Source of the DNA: Bradyrhizobium sp. dw_411
Lineage (GTDB): Bacteria > Pseudomonadota > Alphaproteobacteria > Rhizobiales > Xanthobacteraceae
Length of the DNA: 64,000 bases
Reading direction: 5' to 3'
Assembly (NCBI RefSeq): GCF_018449695.1
Contig: NZ_JAAVUY010000013.1
Location: 160,739-224,738 of the forward strand
The notes beneath the pieces are model-generated. The model had not been told where the DNA came from. It ran no database searches and worked only from the letters and a program-made list of their open reading frames with translations. Position 1 is the stretch's first letter. Every line of letters begins with the position of its first letter. Shown piece after piece: positions 10,105 through 18,930 of this stretch. The position numbers were made by a program, and so were the translations under genes.

Positions 10105-13100
10105 TTAGCCGAAGGCATCGGATACCCATTCTTCGAACCCCTGCCCGTTCTCCCATATGTCCGTCCCTATCGCATACCGCAAGGCGGTCGCGTTGCGGAT
10201 CGGAATGTCGCTTACTTCGGCACCCTGTACGAACGCAACGGTTCGACCGATTGGTATGTCTCCACCGGCCACCAGTCGACAGAGCGGAGAGACAACATGT
10301 GATGTCCACTCTACGTCGTGGACGTCGGACGGGTAATCTCGCAGATCCACCACACACAGAACGAACGTATCCGGCTCGTCGGCGCACGTTGAGGCCTGAA
10401 GCGGTGTCAGCCGAGGCTCGCCCGTGGTCGTCGTCTTCACTTCCAGCTTGTATTCGGCGATCTTGATTTGCGCAGACAAGTCCTGCGGGTCGTCGCCTGG
10501 CTGCGACACCAGAAAATCGTAACCGTAGTCGTCGGGATCGACCTGAAGCCCGCGCGCTTCCAGGGCTTCCAAGACGGCTTGCTGTACGGCCAGCCCCAGC
10601 TTTCTCATCAGATTGACGTTGCGCTGACCCAATCGCGCCTTTTCGACCAGCTCGTCTATGATCTGCGCATTCCCCCCGGCGACGGCCACGATCCGCGCCA
10701 GGCTGTTTCTGAGTTCTTTGCGGCTCTGCTCGTCGGTTGCGGCAGCGAGCAGTCCGACGTCGAGCGCGTCGAGTCCGAAATGGCGAACCAGAAGCTCGGC
10801 GCCGAGAGGATTGTTTCGAAGCCATCCCGGTTCGAGCAGATCCGCCACGAGCGCCGTCGTTGCCGGATGATGAACGACTTCTCCATCCTCTTCATGCGGA
10901 ATCCATGGTTTGCTGCGCAGATCGCTCAACCACAGCGAAGGAGTCAACGTGACGGACTTCTCCGCGCCGTCCACGCGTATCGGGAGTTCGACGGTTGTTC
11001 GCCACGAATCGTCGGTTGGAGCGACGTAGCACACGAGCAGTCCGAGAAGCGCACATGCACGCTCACGCGTTATCCTGCAGTACTGAATGAGTTCGGGTTC
11101 CAGAAGGGCGATTTGCGCGAATTTCGTGACGCGCAGCGTCGCGCCGGCGAAGTCGACCGGATCCGCCGAAATCGGCTTGATGCCGCGTTCCTGTATTTCC
11201 TCCCGTTCGCTCGTGACGATCAGACCGGCGTGAGCGATGTTCCAGGTGGACAATGCGTTCAACAACTCCGAACCGCCTGCCGCGTAGCGCTCGTGTAGAA
11301 TACGACCCGGGGGATAGGCAGACGCGAAGGGGCGCGCGGCTTCCGGCCACGAAGACACCGGCAACACCATCGTTCGTCGCCGGCCCGGCTTGTATGACGA
11401 GCCGTCCGCTGCAAGGATCGGGACGTTCCAAGCCGCGTTCTGCGCGGCCTGGCCGCTGCTCTCCCAAAGGTGCAACAGCAGATCGATGCTGGCTCCGACG
11501 GCACCGCTCTTCTCCTCGGGCACCTTCTGATCTTCAGGCAGGGAGCCGCCGATCTCGCGAGACAATCGGCCGATGACCTCGTCTTCGACCAATTCGCCGT
11601 TCGTCGCCTCCTTGATCGCGAACAGTGCGGAGGCAAGATTCTCCGCGGCGACATGTCCGATCAGATCTTGGTCCAGCACCTCGGCCGCGATGTCGATCGC
11701 CATGCTCGCCGAGATCGTCTTGATCCTTTCCGGAACGCCGCCGTCTATGCGCAATTCTCCGGCATCGCGCAGTAGACCGTTTTGATCGGGAAGAAGCCCC
11801 TTGACGTTCGACTTGGTAACGCCGCTTGCTTCCCATGTCTTGCCGACCGCTTCGAGATAGAGCGACAGCCATTCGACCGGGTCGCCTTCCACGTTCAGAT
11901 CTTCGAGTTTCGTCACGTCCTTTCGCGCACGGGCTCCGACCGTTTCCAGGTCGATCCAGGAGAGCTTTACTCCGAGCGCTTCCCAACTCTCGACCACCTC
12001 CGACCACCCCTCGGAGGTCGAGCGTTCGGGAGGGTCGGCTTCCGTACAGCTTGCTGCGAGCTCCCATAGCTCACCGTGAGTGAGCCCAGGTTCGGACCGG
12101 CGAATGAAATCCGCGTATGTCGCGCCATCCGTTTCGGACGAACAAGGGACTTTCTCGCCTCGCGCCGTCGAGACCAGCGGTAGACTTGCCAGTTCCATAG
12201 CGGTCTTCGAAAGAATCTCCGACCATACGCTCGCTGTGTTCCCTCCGACCGCATCGCCCGGCAGTGCGAGGTGAGCGATGCGGAAGACGTTCTCCCATTT
12301 CTCGAGGTTGCCTTGCTTCATCAGGCCTGGGAGGGATGCGAAGGCGTCGCGCAACGGACGTTCCTGGTCACCCTTCAGATAGATTCCACGTCGCTCCTGC
12401 TCGACGTCGAAATTGCCGTCAATGATCACCCATCCCGGCAAGATTGGGCCGCCGAGAAGCGGAAGTTGACGGAAGATCGACGCAAGGTTCGCCGGCTTGT
12501 AGACGGTCCAGGACTCTCCCCGTCGCGCGAGCGCCACCACCATCGATCCCGTCGCGGAAAACGTCGGCGATCGGCGTATGACCCGCCATTCACCGTCGCT
12601 GTCGTCACTCGCTGTCTTCGTGACTCGGAATTCAGACGGCTTATTCAAGAACCTCGATGGCTTTGTGGCCGACTCCAGGCGCCACACGACCTCATGCTCC
12701 CCACGCCTTATGACAATCTCGCCCAGCCGCCGGCATGTGGCGAACAGGAAAGGTAGAGCCTCCTCGAGCGCCTCCAGCCCGGCCAGCGCTATTCTTTCGT
12801 CATCGACCTCGTATTCGAAAGATGCGGTCAATTCCTGTTCGAGATTTTCTACATGGCGCGTGTGTCTCAAGGATTGCTGCGAGTCCTGTACGTTGCGGAG
12901 AAGCACTTCCTCGTCGTTCGGCCGGTCAAGATTCACGTCGAAACCGCGATATGTGCCGTCGACCTCGAGGATGCCGCGCACGCTCACCCGCTCGGATAGG
13001 ACATGCGTCACTAAAAACCCGGTACCGAAGCGACCGGTAGTTTCCGCGGACATGAAATCTTTGCTTGAGCCTCCTGTCAGAAGGGCGGCGAAGTCGTCAA

Positions 13101-13371
13101 TTGTGAACGGCGCGGCATTGTGCTCGAACCGCAGTACGCCGTCTCCATATTCGAAGGTGAGGCTCATACTCTCTTGGCCCGCGCGCGTCCCCGCATCATG
13201 AGCGTTCTGAATCAACTCGAAAGGCCAACGCCTTGCGGACATGTCTGGATCGCTTCTCGCTCCCGAGACCTTCGTCCTGATACGAAGTGCGATCGCCTTG
13301 AAGACTTTCTCGTTGACCGTTTCTTCAAGCCGAGCAACGAGTTCGAGCCCTAGGTCGGTTATCTCATCCAC
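10105..13371 (-). CDS. Large GHKL (sacsin/Hsp90-like) ATPase with C-terminal DUF3883-like nuclease domain
   Basis: I place the start at GTG 13371, where GGAGG stands 5 bases upstream, giving 1088 residues. The frame is open to 13506, but the added residues look non-coding. Residues ~45-120 form a GHKL ATP-binding site: N-box WPFELIQNAHDAG, a D-G-V segment and the lid glycines GRFGTGFL. This is the sacsin/Hsp90-type ATPase seen in several bacterial defence proteins. The middle (~130-900) is long and unrecognised. The last ~170 residues contain GYDFLVSQP and YKLEVKTTTTGEPRLTPLQA, a D...ExK arrangement as in DUF3883/Mrr-type PD-(D/E)XK nucleases. ATPase plus nuclease in one chain in a defence island suggests an antiphage effector. 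No methylase accompanies it, so it is not a classic restriction system. Confidence 0.7.
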   Translation of the reverse strand: MDEITDLGLELVARLEETVNEKVFKAIALRIRTKVSGARSDPDMSARRWPFELIQNAHDAGTRAGQESMSLTFEYGDGVLRFEHNAAPFTIDDFAALLTGGSSKDFMSAETTGRFGTGFLVTHVLSERVSVRGILEVDGTYRGFDVNLDRPNDEEVLLRNVQDSQQSLRHTRHVENLEQELTASFEYEVDDERIALAGLEALEEALPFLFATCRRLGEIVIRRGEHEVVWRLESATKPSRFLNKPSEFRVTKTASDDSDGEWRVIRRSPTFSATGSMVVALARRGESWTVYKPANLASIFRQLPLLGGPILPGWVIIDGNFDVEQERRGIYLKGDQERPLRDAFASLPGLMKQGNLEKWENVFRIAHLALPGDAVGGNTASVWSEILSKTAMELASLPLVSTARGEKVPCSSETDGATYADFIRRSEPGLTHGELWELAASCTEADPPERSTSEGWSEVVESWEALGVKLSWIDLETVGARARKDVTKLEDLNVEGDPVEWLSLYLEAVGKTWEASGVTKSNVKGLLPDQNGLLRDAGELRIDGGVPERIKTISASMAIDIAAEVLDQDLIGHVAAENLASALFAIKEATNGELVEDEVIGRLSREIGGSLPEDQKVPEEKSGAVGASIDLLLHLWESSGQAAQNAAWNVPILAADGSSYKPGRRRTMVLPVSSWPEAARPFASAYPPGRILHERYAAGGSELLNALSTWNIAHAGLIVTSEREEIQERGIKPISADPVDFAGATLRVTKFAQIALLEPELIQYCRITRERACALLGLLVCYVAPTDDSWRTTVELPIRVDGAEKSVTLTPSLWLSDLRSKPWIPHEEDGEVVHHPATTALVADLLEPGWLRNNPLGAELLVRHFGLDALDVGLLAAATDEQSRKELRNSLARIVAVAGGNAQIIDELVEKARLGQRNVNLMRKLGLAVQQAVLEALEARGLQVDPDDYGYDFLVSQPGDDPQDLSAQIKIAEYKLEVKTTTTGEPRLTPLQASTCADEPDTFVLCVVDLRDYPSDVHDVEWTSHVVSPLCRLVAGGDIPIGRTVAFVQGAEVSDIPIRNATALRYAIGTDIWENGQGFEEWVSDAFG

Positions 13372-13617
13372 GACTGCCTCCGGTAGCGAAGAAAGCGGTA
13401 TTAGAAGGGTCCTTTCCGCGCTTGCCCTCTGTGGCGCTACGATCGGGCTGCTCTGTGACCCAAACGGCCATTTGCACGGTAGTTCGAAGCGACGGCTGCC
13501 GCTCAACCCTGACCGAGGCCGCGACGCGCCTCCGCTTCTTGACCGGTACTCTCACAGGGTTCGCTTGACTTGCAACCAGGAAATGAAGATAGTTTGTGCC
13601 ATAGCATGGAGCGTGCG

Positions 13618-13974
13618 ATGGCTATTTTGGTTCGCGGAATCCTGCTCGGGACATTGCTTTCCATTTGCGCCCTTACGCCGAGCTTCGGTCAGGAGCGATC
13701 CCCTTCGACCGACTGGCTCGCCCAATTCCGACAGTCTCACCAATCGCGAAATTTCACGCCCGTCAATCTCACGGTTCTCGGTGAGACGATGAAGCGGAAG
13801 CAGCGGGAAGGCGATCAGGTGGCATATTGGACCGCTTGCGGAGGCAGCTACAATACGTCAGGCTGCACAGCCTGTGGGCGGCACACCGACTATCTTCGCC
13901 CTTCGCAGTGCGTGTCATGTCATAGCTGCGGAAATGGGTGTCCTGACGACAGCCGGATCCCTGGTGGTTGTTGA
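13618..13974 (+). CDS. Small secreted cysteine-rich protein
   Basis: A 118-residue protein. GGAG at 13608-13611 supports the ATG at 13618. The first ~25 residues are a signal peptide (MAILVRGILLGTLLSICAL, then PSFGQ). After a charged middle, the last 40 residues hold ten cysteines with CxxC and CxxxC spacing (TACGG, GCTACGR, CVSCHSCGNGC, ending GGC). This could bind metal or be disulphide-linked in the periplasm. I do not recognise the family. It heads a group of exported proteins and is divergent from the GHKL ATPase (246 bases between, which should hold both promoters). Confidence 0.6.
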   Translation: MAILVRGILLGTLLSICALTPSFGQERSPSTDWLAQFRQSHQSRNFTPVNLTVLGETMKRKQREGDQVAYWTACGGSYNTSGCTACGRHTDYLRPSQCVSCHSCGNGCPDDSRIPGGC

Positions 13975-14023
13975 CGGGATTGCCTGCTTGAGCGCTTCTT
14001 AGTCGGTCTTCACTTCCGGCCCT

Positions 14024-14608
14024 CTAGAATGACAGTTCGAACTCGTAGAACGGCTTTTTGGTCGCCGCTCCTGTCGGCGGAAGTACGCATTTCCCGTCGT
14101 CCCAATAGGATTTGCCGAAGCGCGAGTCGACTGCCTCGTGCATCGCGTAAAGAGTCAACTTCGCGACTTCCACTTTGCCGCTCTCCATCATTGTCTTCAT
14201 CACTTCCGCCATGACGGAAGCTGCGATATCGTGATCGTACTTTTCGTTTCCCGGGATGCCGCAGTGCTTCATGTGGAACAGCCAGTCGTGCACGATGAAT
14301 GCCGGTGCATACCCCCAGGGTGAGTAGTTTCGAAATATCCACAGAGGACGCGGGATTGTTCCGAAATCCGTAAGCATCCGCCCCGGCTTGATGACGTCGC
14401 CGTTGTTCCTAGTGAACGTGAGCGGATCTTTTTCGTCCGGAATGAAAACGAACTTGTCGGGCTCCCACCATTGAACAATGATCTTGCCTTTCAACGTTCC
14501 GGCTTGAAAATCTTCGTAAGATGCGGCGGAAACACTACCCGGTGAAGCCTGCAATACGGCGAAGATCGGAAGACCGAACTTGATGAAACGTCGAAATGCC
14601 GCCCCCAT
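14024..14608 (-). CDS. Exported DUF1353 family protein
   Basis: A 194-residue protein. A signal peptide ends near GSVSAA. The DUF1353 core is clear: a DFGTIPRPLW motif, then YSPWGYAPAFIVHDWLFHMK, the 'PR..w......~..~a~lHD.ly' pattern. Members occur in phages and bacteria. The conserved His-Asp suggests a metal or hydrolytic site, but no activity is established. A GGGAGGGAG lies before the ATG. It is divergent from the papain-like protease gene, with which it may share regulation. Confidence 0.75.
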   Translation of the reverse strand: MGAAFRRFIKFGLPIFAVLQASPGSVSAASYEDFQAGTLKGKIIVQWWEPDKFVFIPDEKDPLTFTRNNGDVIKPGRMLTDFGTIPRPLWIFRNYSPWGYAPAFIVHDWLFHMKHCGIPGNEKYDHDIAASVMAEVMKTMMESGKVEVAKLTLYAMHEAVDSRFGKSYWDDGKCVLPPTGAATKKPFYEFELSF

Positions 14609-14718
14609 CGCTCCCTCCCGTGGTAGTGGTCACTAGATACAGCAACCTTCGAGCGGAAGCTAGTCGTCATGGTTGCGGCATCGAGCAACGGCTGGAATGT
14701 TGGAGGATCGAAGCGGGC

Positions 14719-15450
14719 ATGTTGTCGAATCTCTGGGACGGTCGCCTTCTCCGCATCGCGATGAAGGTGCTTCTAATCTGTACCGCTTGTCAGTTGTCTA
14801 GCCCGGGCATCGTGCACGCTGCAGACGACGAAGTGCGTAACAACGGCGGCTCTGAAGATCCCCTCAAGGCCATCGAGGAAAGCGAAACGATCCGCAGAGA
14901 TTTCCGGGGCGCACCAGCGCACATTCGGCTTGACGTGGTACCAATTAAACAGGATTCCGAGAATAGATGCTGGGCCACTGTCTACGCGATGATGCTGTCG
15001 TGGAAGATTGGAAGACAAGTCTCGCCTCAATCGGCTGTTGCGGCGTTGGGCGCTCCCTACACCGGTTATTTTGCCGACGATAAGGGGTTGCCGGGCGGTC
15101 AGGAACGAGCATTCGTCAGCGCCAGCGGACTGCAAGCGCTACCACCGGCCAGCTACCCCTTGACGGACTTTCGGAAGCTGTTGCGAACCAAGGGCCCCGT
15201 CTGGATTATCGCTGGGGATGGGATAAGCACGTCGCATGCGCGATTGTTGATAGGCATCTACGGCAACGACGAGGCCGAGAAGAGAAGTACCTACGAGAAT
15301 ACGACGATGGAGTTCATCGATCCGGCTTCGGGTGCTTACGTCTACGAACCGGCAGTCAAGTTCTACGAGGTATTCGAGCGCGAAGCCGCTCAAATTGTCG
15401 ACGAAAAATTGAACGCCCTCGATTTGCGGTGGCAGGTGATCTCGTTCTGA
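14719..15450 (+). CDS. Exported papain-like cysteine protease
   Basis: A 243-residue protein. A signal peptide runs to about SSPGIVHAAD. The catalytic cysteine sits in SENRCWATVYAMMLSW, a C39/C70-type 'CWa...m.l' motif. The His is in STSHARLLIGIYG and the third residue in FIDPASG. This is the papain-fold family often found in secreted bacterial proteases. ATG 14719 has GGAGG about 12 bases upstream. An alternative ATG at 14761 would still keep the signal peptide core. The gene is next to a DUF1353 gene and a secreted Cys-rich protein. Confidence 0.65.
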   Translation: MLSNLWDGRLLRIAMKVLLICTACQLSSPGIVHAADDEVRNNGGSEDPLKAIEESETIRRDFRGAPAHIRLDVVPIKQDSENRCWATVYAMMLSWKIGRQVSPQSAVAALGAPYTGYFADDKGLPGGQERAFVSASGLQALPPASYPLTDFRKLLRTKGPVWIIAGDGISTSHARLLIGIYGNDEAEKRSTYENTTMEFIDPASGAYVYEPAVKFYEVFEREAAQIVDEKLNALDLRWQVISF

Positions 15451-15474
15451 CTGCCCAAAGCGTGGACCCGTTAG

Positions 15475-15690
15475 CGCGCAACCAAATCGGATCGATGGGG
15501 CTTGACGAACGCCAGACTTGGCTGCGAGTTCGTTCAAGTCGGGTTGCGACACGCCAACATTGCTTGATCTTGTTGAAGAGCCGTTCGATCAAGTTCCGCG
15601 CGCGATATGGATACGGGCTGAAGCAGATCGGGCCTTCGCGATTTCGTTTCGGCGGAATGCTCGCCCAGGCTGCTCTGCCGGGTATCAGTC
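15475..15690 (-). mobile_element. IS5-family transposase C-terminal remnant, frameshifted
   Basis: On the minus strand, ~15655-15539 reads IPPKRNREGPICFSPY then RARNLIERLFNKIKQCWRVATR, the conserved end of IS5-type DDE transposases. The expected continuation (YDKLAANYLAFVQLASIRLWL) appears one frame away as DLNELAAKSGVRQAPSIRF (~15543-15475), so a frameshift lies near 15540. Only ~70 residues of the C terminus survive. No terminal repeats are evident. It begins right at the 3' end of the LysR gene. Confidence 0.7.
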
Positions 15691-16581
15691 GTGCGATAGG
15701 GACTGCCCCGTGAGAAGCGGAGCGTACGCGGCGAGCCTGCGGGATAAGAATTCGGTGAAGAGCCGCACGCGCTTCGTCTTTCGTGTCTCCCCCTGTGTGA
15801 GAAGCCAAAGCGTTCCATGCATGTGCAGGCCGGTGCCCGGCACCCTCACAAGCACAGGGTCAGCATCTCCAACGAAGCACGGCAGTACAGTCATCCCGAG
15901 CCCTTGCTGTACTGCAACGATCTGCGCCTCGCCGTCCGTAGTCCTGAACGGAGCCCCTGTGGTGCGAACTTCGCTCTCGCTGGCCCATTCCGGGATGCCA
16001 TGGCTGCTTATGACGATCCACCGAATGGGGTTCGGCGCACCCGCTTGCCAGGCGGCCAGTCGGTCACGGGAGATGTAGACGCCGCCGAACAGATCCGGTC
16101 CCTTCAAGCCGTGAAGATTGAGCGGCAGGGTTTTGCGGTCGTAGACGACGCGGATCGCGACGTCGGCCTCCCGGTTAGTAAGGTTTGCCAGCTCGCCGGA
16201 CGACAAGATTTCCATCTCGATGTCCGGATGCAGAACCGCGAAATCGGCGAAGTCCGGCATCAGCAAGTGGGTCGCGAGGGGCGGCGCCGTCGTCACCCGC
16301 AGAAGTCCGCGCACGCTCTGGTCGCGCCCGAACACGCGGGTCTCCAGTTGGTGCGATGACGCTTCCATCTGGTTCGCGAGGTCGAGGACTTCCTCGCCCG
16401 CAGCAGTCAGGCGGTAGCCCCCGGGCAGCTTTTCGAACATGAGCGCCCCGAGGCGCTCCTCAAGCTGGGCGACGCGTCGCAGCACGGTTGCATGGTTCAC
16501 ACCAAGGCTCTTGGCGGCAGCCCGCACCGAGCCTCCGCGCGAGACGGCAAGAAAGTAGCGGACATCATCCCAGTCAATCAT
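15685..16581 (-). CDS. LysR-family transcriptional regulator
   Basis: A 298-residue regulator. The start at 16581 (MIDWDDVRYFLAVSRGGSVRAAAKSLG) gives the standard LysR wHTH: SVRAAAKSLGVNHATVLRRV, then QLEERLGALMFEK. The effector domain follows (LRVTTAPPLATHLLMPDFADFAVLHPDIEMEIL). Longer starts add an uncharacteristic leader. It is divergent from the SDR-NTF2-methyltransferase genes (274 bases between) and probably controls them. An IS5 remnant abuts its 3' end and may have supplied the last few residues. Confidence 0.9.
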   Translation of the reverse strand: MIDWDDVRYFLAVSRGGSVRAAAKSLGVNHATVLRRVAQLEERLGALMFEKLPGGYRLTAAGEEVLDLANQMEASSHQLETRVFGRDQSVRGLLRVTTAPPLATHLLMPDFADFAVLHPDIEMEILSSGELANLTNREADVAIRVVYDRKTLPLNLHGLKGPDLFGGVYISRDRLAAWQAGAPNPIRWIVISSHGIPEWASESEVRTTGAPFRTTDGEAQIVAVQQGLGMTVLPCFVGDADPVLVRVPGTGLHMHGTLWLLTQGETRKTKRVRLFTEFLSRRLAAYAPLLTGQSLSHD

Positions 16582-16855
16582 GGTGCAATCCAGCACCACA
16601 CGGTGCGCCTTCCAAAGCCCGTATTGACGAATGGTATAGCCTTTATCCACGAAAATCACAGCTCGCGGCGACGAGCCCGGTCCTATTCTGACCGGCAACC
16701 ACCAATCATCATCGCCGGCGGCAACTGCGACCCCGGATCGTTTTCGCACCACCGATGTGCGTTTTTCCCGACTGACCGTCCTACGACGGCCGCCCTACGT
16801 CGAGGTCCTCGGGAATGTCCCCGACGATCGATGGCGGAGCCACGAAGGACAGATC

Positions 16856-17590
16856 ATGGGTAAGCTCGAAGGTAAGGTTGCGGTCATCACAGGTGGGTCG
16901 AGCGGCATGGCGCTGGAGAGCGCCAAGCGGTTCGTGGAAGAAGGCGCGTACGTCTTCATAACGGGCCGGAAGCAGGCGGCGCTCGACGAGGCGGTCAGGC
17001 TGATCGGCCGCAACGTGACCGGCGTGCGGGGCGACGCGGCCAATCTCGACGACCTCGACCGCCTCTTCGACACAGTCAAGCGGGAAAAGGGCAAGATCGA
17101 CGTTCTGTACGCCAGCGCCGGCACGGGCGACGCCGCCCCGTTGGGTCAGATCACCGAGCACCAGTTCGACACGACTTTCGGCCTTAACGCGCGCGGCACC
17201 CTGTTCACGGTGCAGAAGGCGCTGCCGCTATTCAACGACGGCGGCTCGATCTTCATGACCGGGTCGGTCGCCTCGCTCAAAGGCTTTCCCGGCTACAGCG
17301 TCTATGCGGCGAGCAAGGCGACGCTGCATGCGTTCGCCCGCGGGTGGCTCAACGAGCTCAAAGGGCGGAACATCCGGGTGAACGTGCTGCACCCGGGGCC
17401 GATCGCCACGCCGATGCAGGACCAGGTTCTCACCCCGGAGGCGAAGAAGATGTTCGAGTCCCTGATCCCGCGGGGAACGATGGGGCGTCCCGAAGAGATC
17501 GCCGCGGTCGCAGTCTTCCTGGCATCCGACGATTCCAGCTTCGTGAACGGGTTGGAGCTGTCCGTCGACGGCGGCTTCTCGGCCGTCTGA
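16856..17590 (+). CDS. Short-chain dehydrogenase/reductase (classical SDR)
   Basis: A 244-residue NAD(P)-dependent oxidoreductase. Cofactor motif GGSSGMALESA (TGxxxGxG variant, last Gly replaced by Ala), NAG-like motif YASAGTG, catalytic Ser in TGSVAS and YSVYAASKA. The C-terminal SVDGG is standard. AAGGA stands 7 bases before the ATG. The substrate is unknown. It leads a small group with an NTF2-like protein (30-base gap) and a methyltransferase, all in the same direction and facing away from the LysR regulator. Confidence 0.9.
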   Translation: MGKLEGKVAVITGGSSGMALESAKRFVEEGAYVFITGRKQAALDEAVRLIGRNVTGVRGDAANLDDLDRLFDTVKREKGKIDVLYASAGTGDAAPLGQITEHQFDTTFGLNARGTLFTVQKALPLFNDGGSIFMTGSVASLKGFPGYSVYAASKATLHAFARGWLNELKGRNIRVNVLHPGPIATPMQDQVLTPEAKKMFESLIPRGTMGRPEEIAAVAVFLASDDSSFVNGLELSVDGGFSAV

Positions 17591-17620
17591 AATCGCGCCG
17601 TCCGAAAACGGAGAGATACG

Positions 17621-18028
17621 ATGACCGAAGAGAATGCCCAGATTGTGAAGAAATTCTTTGCGGCAATGGGTAGCTACAACGAGCACGATCTGCTGGCGTT
17701 AGCTGCCGCAGATATCGAGTGGATCATTCCGGGCGACGGCTGGCCGCTGGCAGGCGCGCACCGCGGGCACGCGGAGTTGGTGGCCGTACTCAAGAAAGCG
17801 TCCGAAGAAGTGGAAACGCAGTACCCGAAGCCCCCCGAATTCGTGGCTCAGGGAGACCGGGTTATGGTCGTTGGCGTCGCTACGGGAAAAATCAGAGCCA
17901 CGAATAGGCCGTTCAAGGACGAGTGGGTCTTCGACATTACCGTTCGAGACGGCAAAGTCGCCCGCATCCAGGAGTACATCGACACGCAAGCCCTGGCGCG
18001 GGCCTCGCGGATGGACGCAAGGACCTAG
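17621..18028 (+). CDS. SnoaL/NTF2-like (ketosteroid-isomerase-related) protein
   Basis: A 135-residue protein with the NTF2-like cone fold signature: AQIVKKFFAAMGSYNEHDLLALAAADIEWIIPG, then RGHAELV, and a final beta-sheet (EWVFDITVRDGKVARIQEYID). Relatives are isomerases, cyclases or binding proteins, and the catalytic role is not predictable here. GGAGAG is 5 bases before the ATG. It lies between the SDR and the methyltransferase. Confidence 0.85.
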   Translation: MTEENAQIVKKFFAAMGSYNEHDLLALAAADIEWIIPGDGWPLAGAHRGHAELVAVLKKASEEVETQYPKPPEFVAQGDRVMVVGVATGKIRATNRPFKDEWVFDITVRDGKVARIQEYIDTQALARASRMDART

Positions 18029-18092
18029 TCAAGCTTGACGAGCGAACTGTGATGGCATGACACGATATGTGCCGACCGAATGGAGATCCCTG

Positions 18093-18725
18093 ATGTACGA
18101 CCAATCCAAGCTATCCGAGCTGATCCGGTTCGCAGGCGTACGTGCGGGCGCCACCGTCATCGACGTTTACCCAGGCGACGGCGATTGGACCCGTCTCTTC
18201 TCCGAAGTCGTGGGCCCCGAAGGCCGGGTCTACAGCTTCGTGCCTGCCGAGGTCGCTCACTTCAAGAACGATCCGGTCGGCCTTATGAAAACGCTTGCGA
18301 AGGAGCCGGGCCGAAAGAACGTCGAAGCCGTCTCGGCGGACCTCGTGGCGATGCCGGAGGCCACGCAATCAGCGGATGTCCTGTGGCTGCACCTGTTCTA
18401 CCACGATCTCCACACCGCCCTGATCCAGGCCAGGGGCGCAACGGCGGCCCAATTCAACCGAGCCGTCTACGAGCGGCTGAAGCCCGGTGGGTACTACGTC
18501 ATCGTAGACCACGCCGCCGCCGTCGGGGCGGGTACGAGCGACGCCCAGTCGCTGCATCGAATTGAGCCTGCCACCCTTCGCGCTGAGGTGGAGGCGGCCG
18601 GTTTCGTACTGGACGCCGAAAGCACCATGCTGGTGAACAAGGACGATCCGCACTCGATCAAGGTTTTCGATGCCTCGATCAAGGGCAAGACCGATCGCTT
18701 CGCCTATCGGTTCGCGAAACCCTGA
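18093..18725 (+). CDS. Class I SAM-dependent methyltransferase
   Basis: A 210-residue protein. GGAGA at 18082-18086 favours the ATG at 18093 over 18057. Residues 10-45 (SELIRFAGVRAGATVIDVYPGDGDWT) hold the SAM-binding motif I, here DVYPGDG. Motif IV is LWLHLFYHD and the post-motif LKPGGYYVIVDHAAAVG is clear. It matches a family of predicted methyltransferases related to COG4798. Many relatives carry signal peptides, but this one does not. Confidence 0.8.
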   Translation: MYDQSKLSELIRFAGVRAGATVIDVYPGDGDWTRLFSEVVGPEGRVYSFVPAEVAHFKNDPVGLMKTLAKEPGRKNVEAVSADLVAMPEATQSADVLWLHLFYHDLHTALIQARGATAAQFNRAVYERLKPGGYYVIVDHAAAVGAGTSDAQSLHRIEPATLRAEVEAAGFVLDAESTMLVNKDDPHSIKVFDASIKGKTDRFAYRFAKP

Positions 18726-18930
18726 CCGGTCCCGGCGCCGACTTGCGAACAAGCCCATCGACGACATCGAGGTAACCTTGCTGCCGCCCCGAAGTCGGCT
18801 TTGGATGAGTTTGTCTGGTGGGTCCTCGCGACGATCAAACCGCGAGCGCAGCAATGGCTTCGTCGTCGCAACGATCCATCGCGCGACCGCGCGACCTCGG
18901 CACGGAGTCGTGGTTCAGAGGACGGCGACG

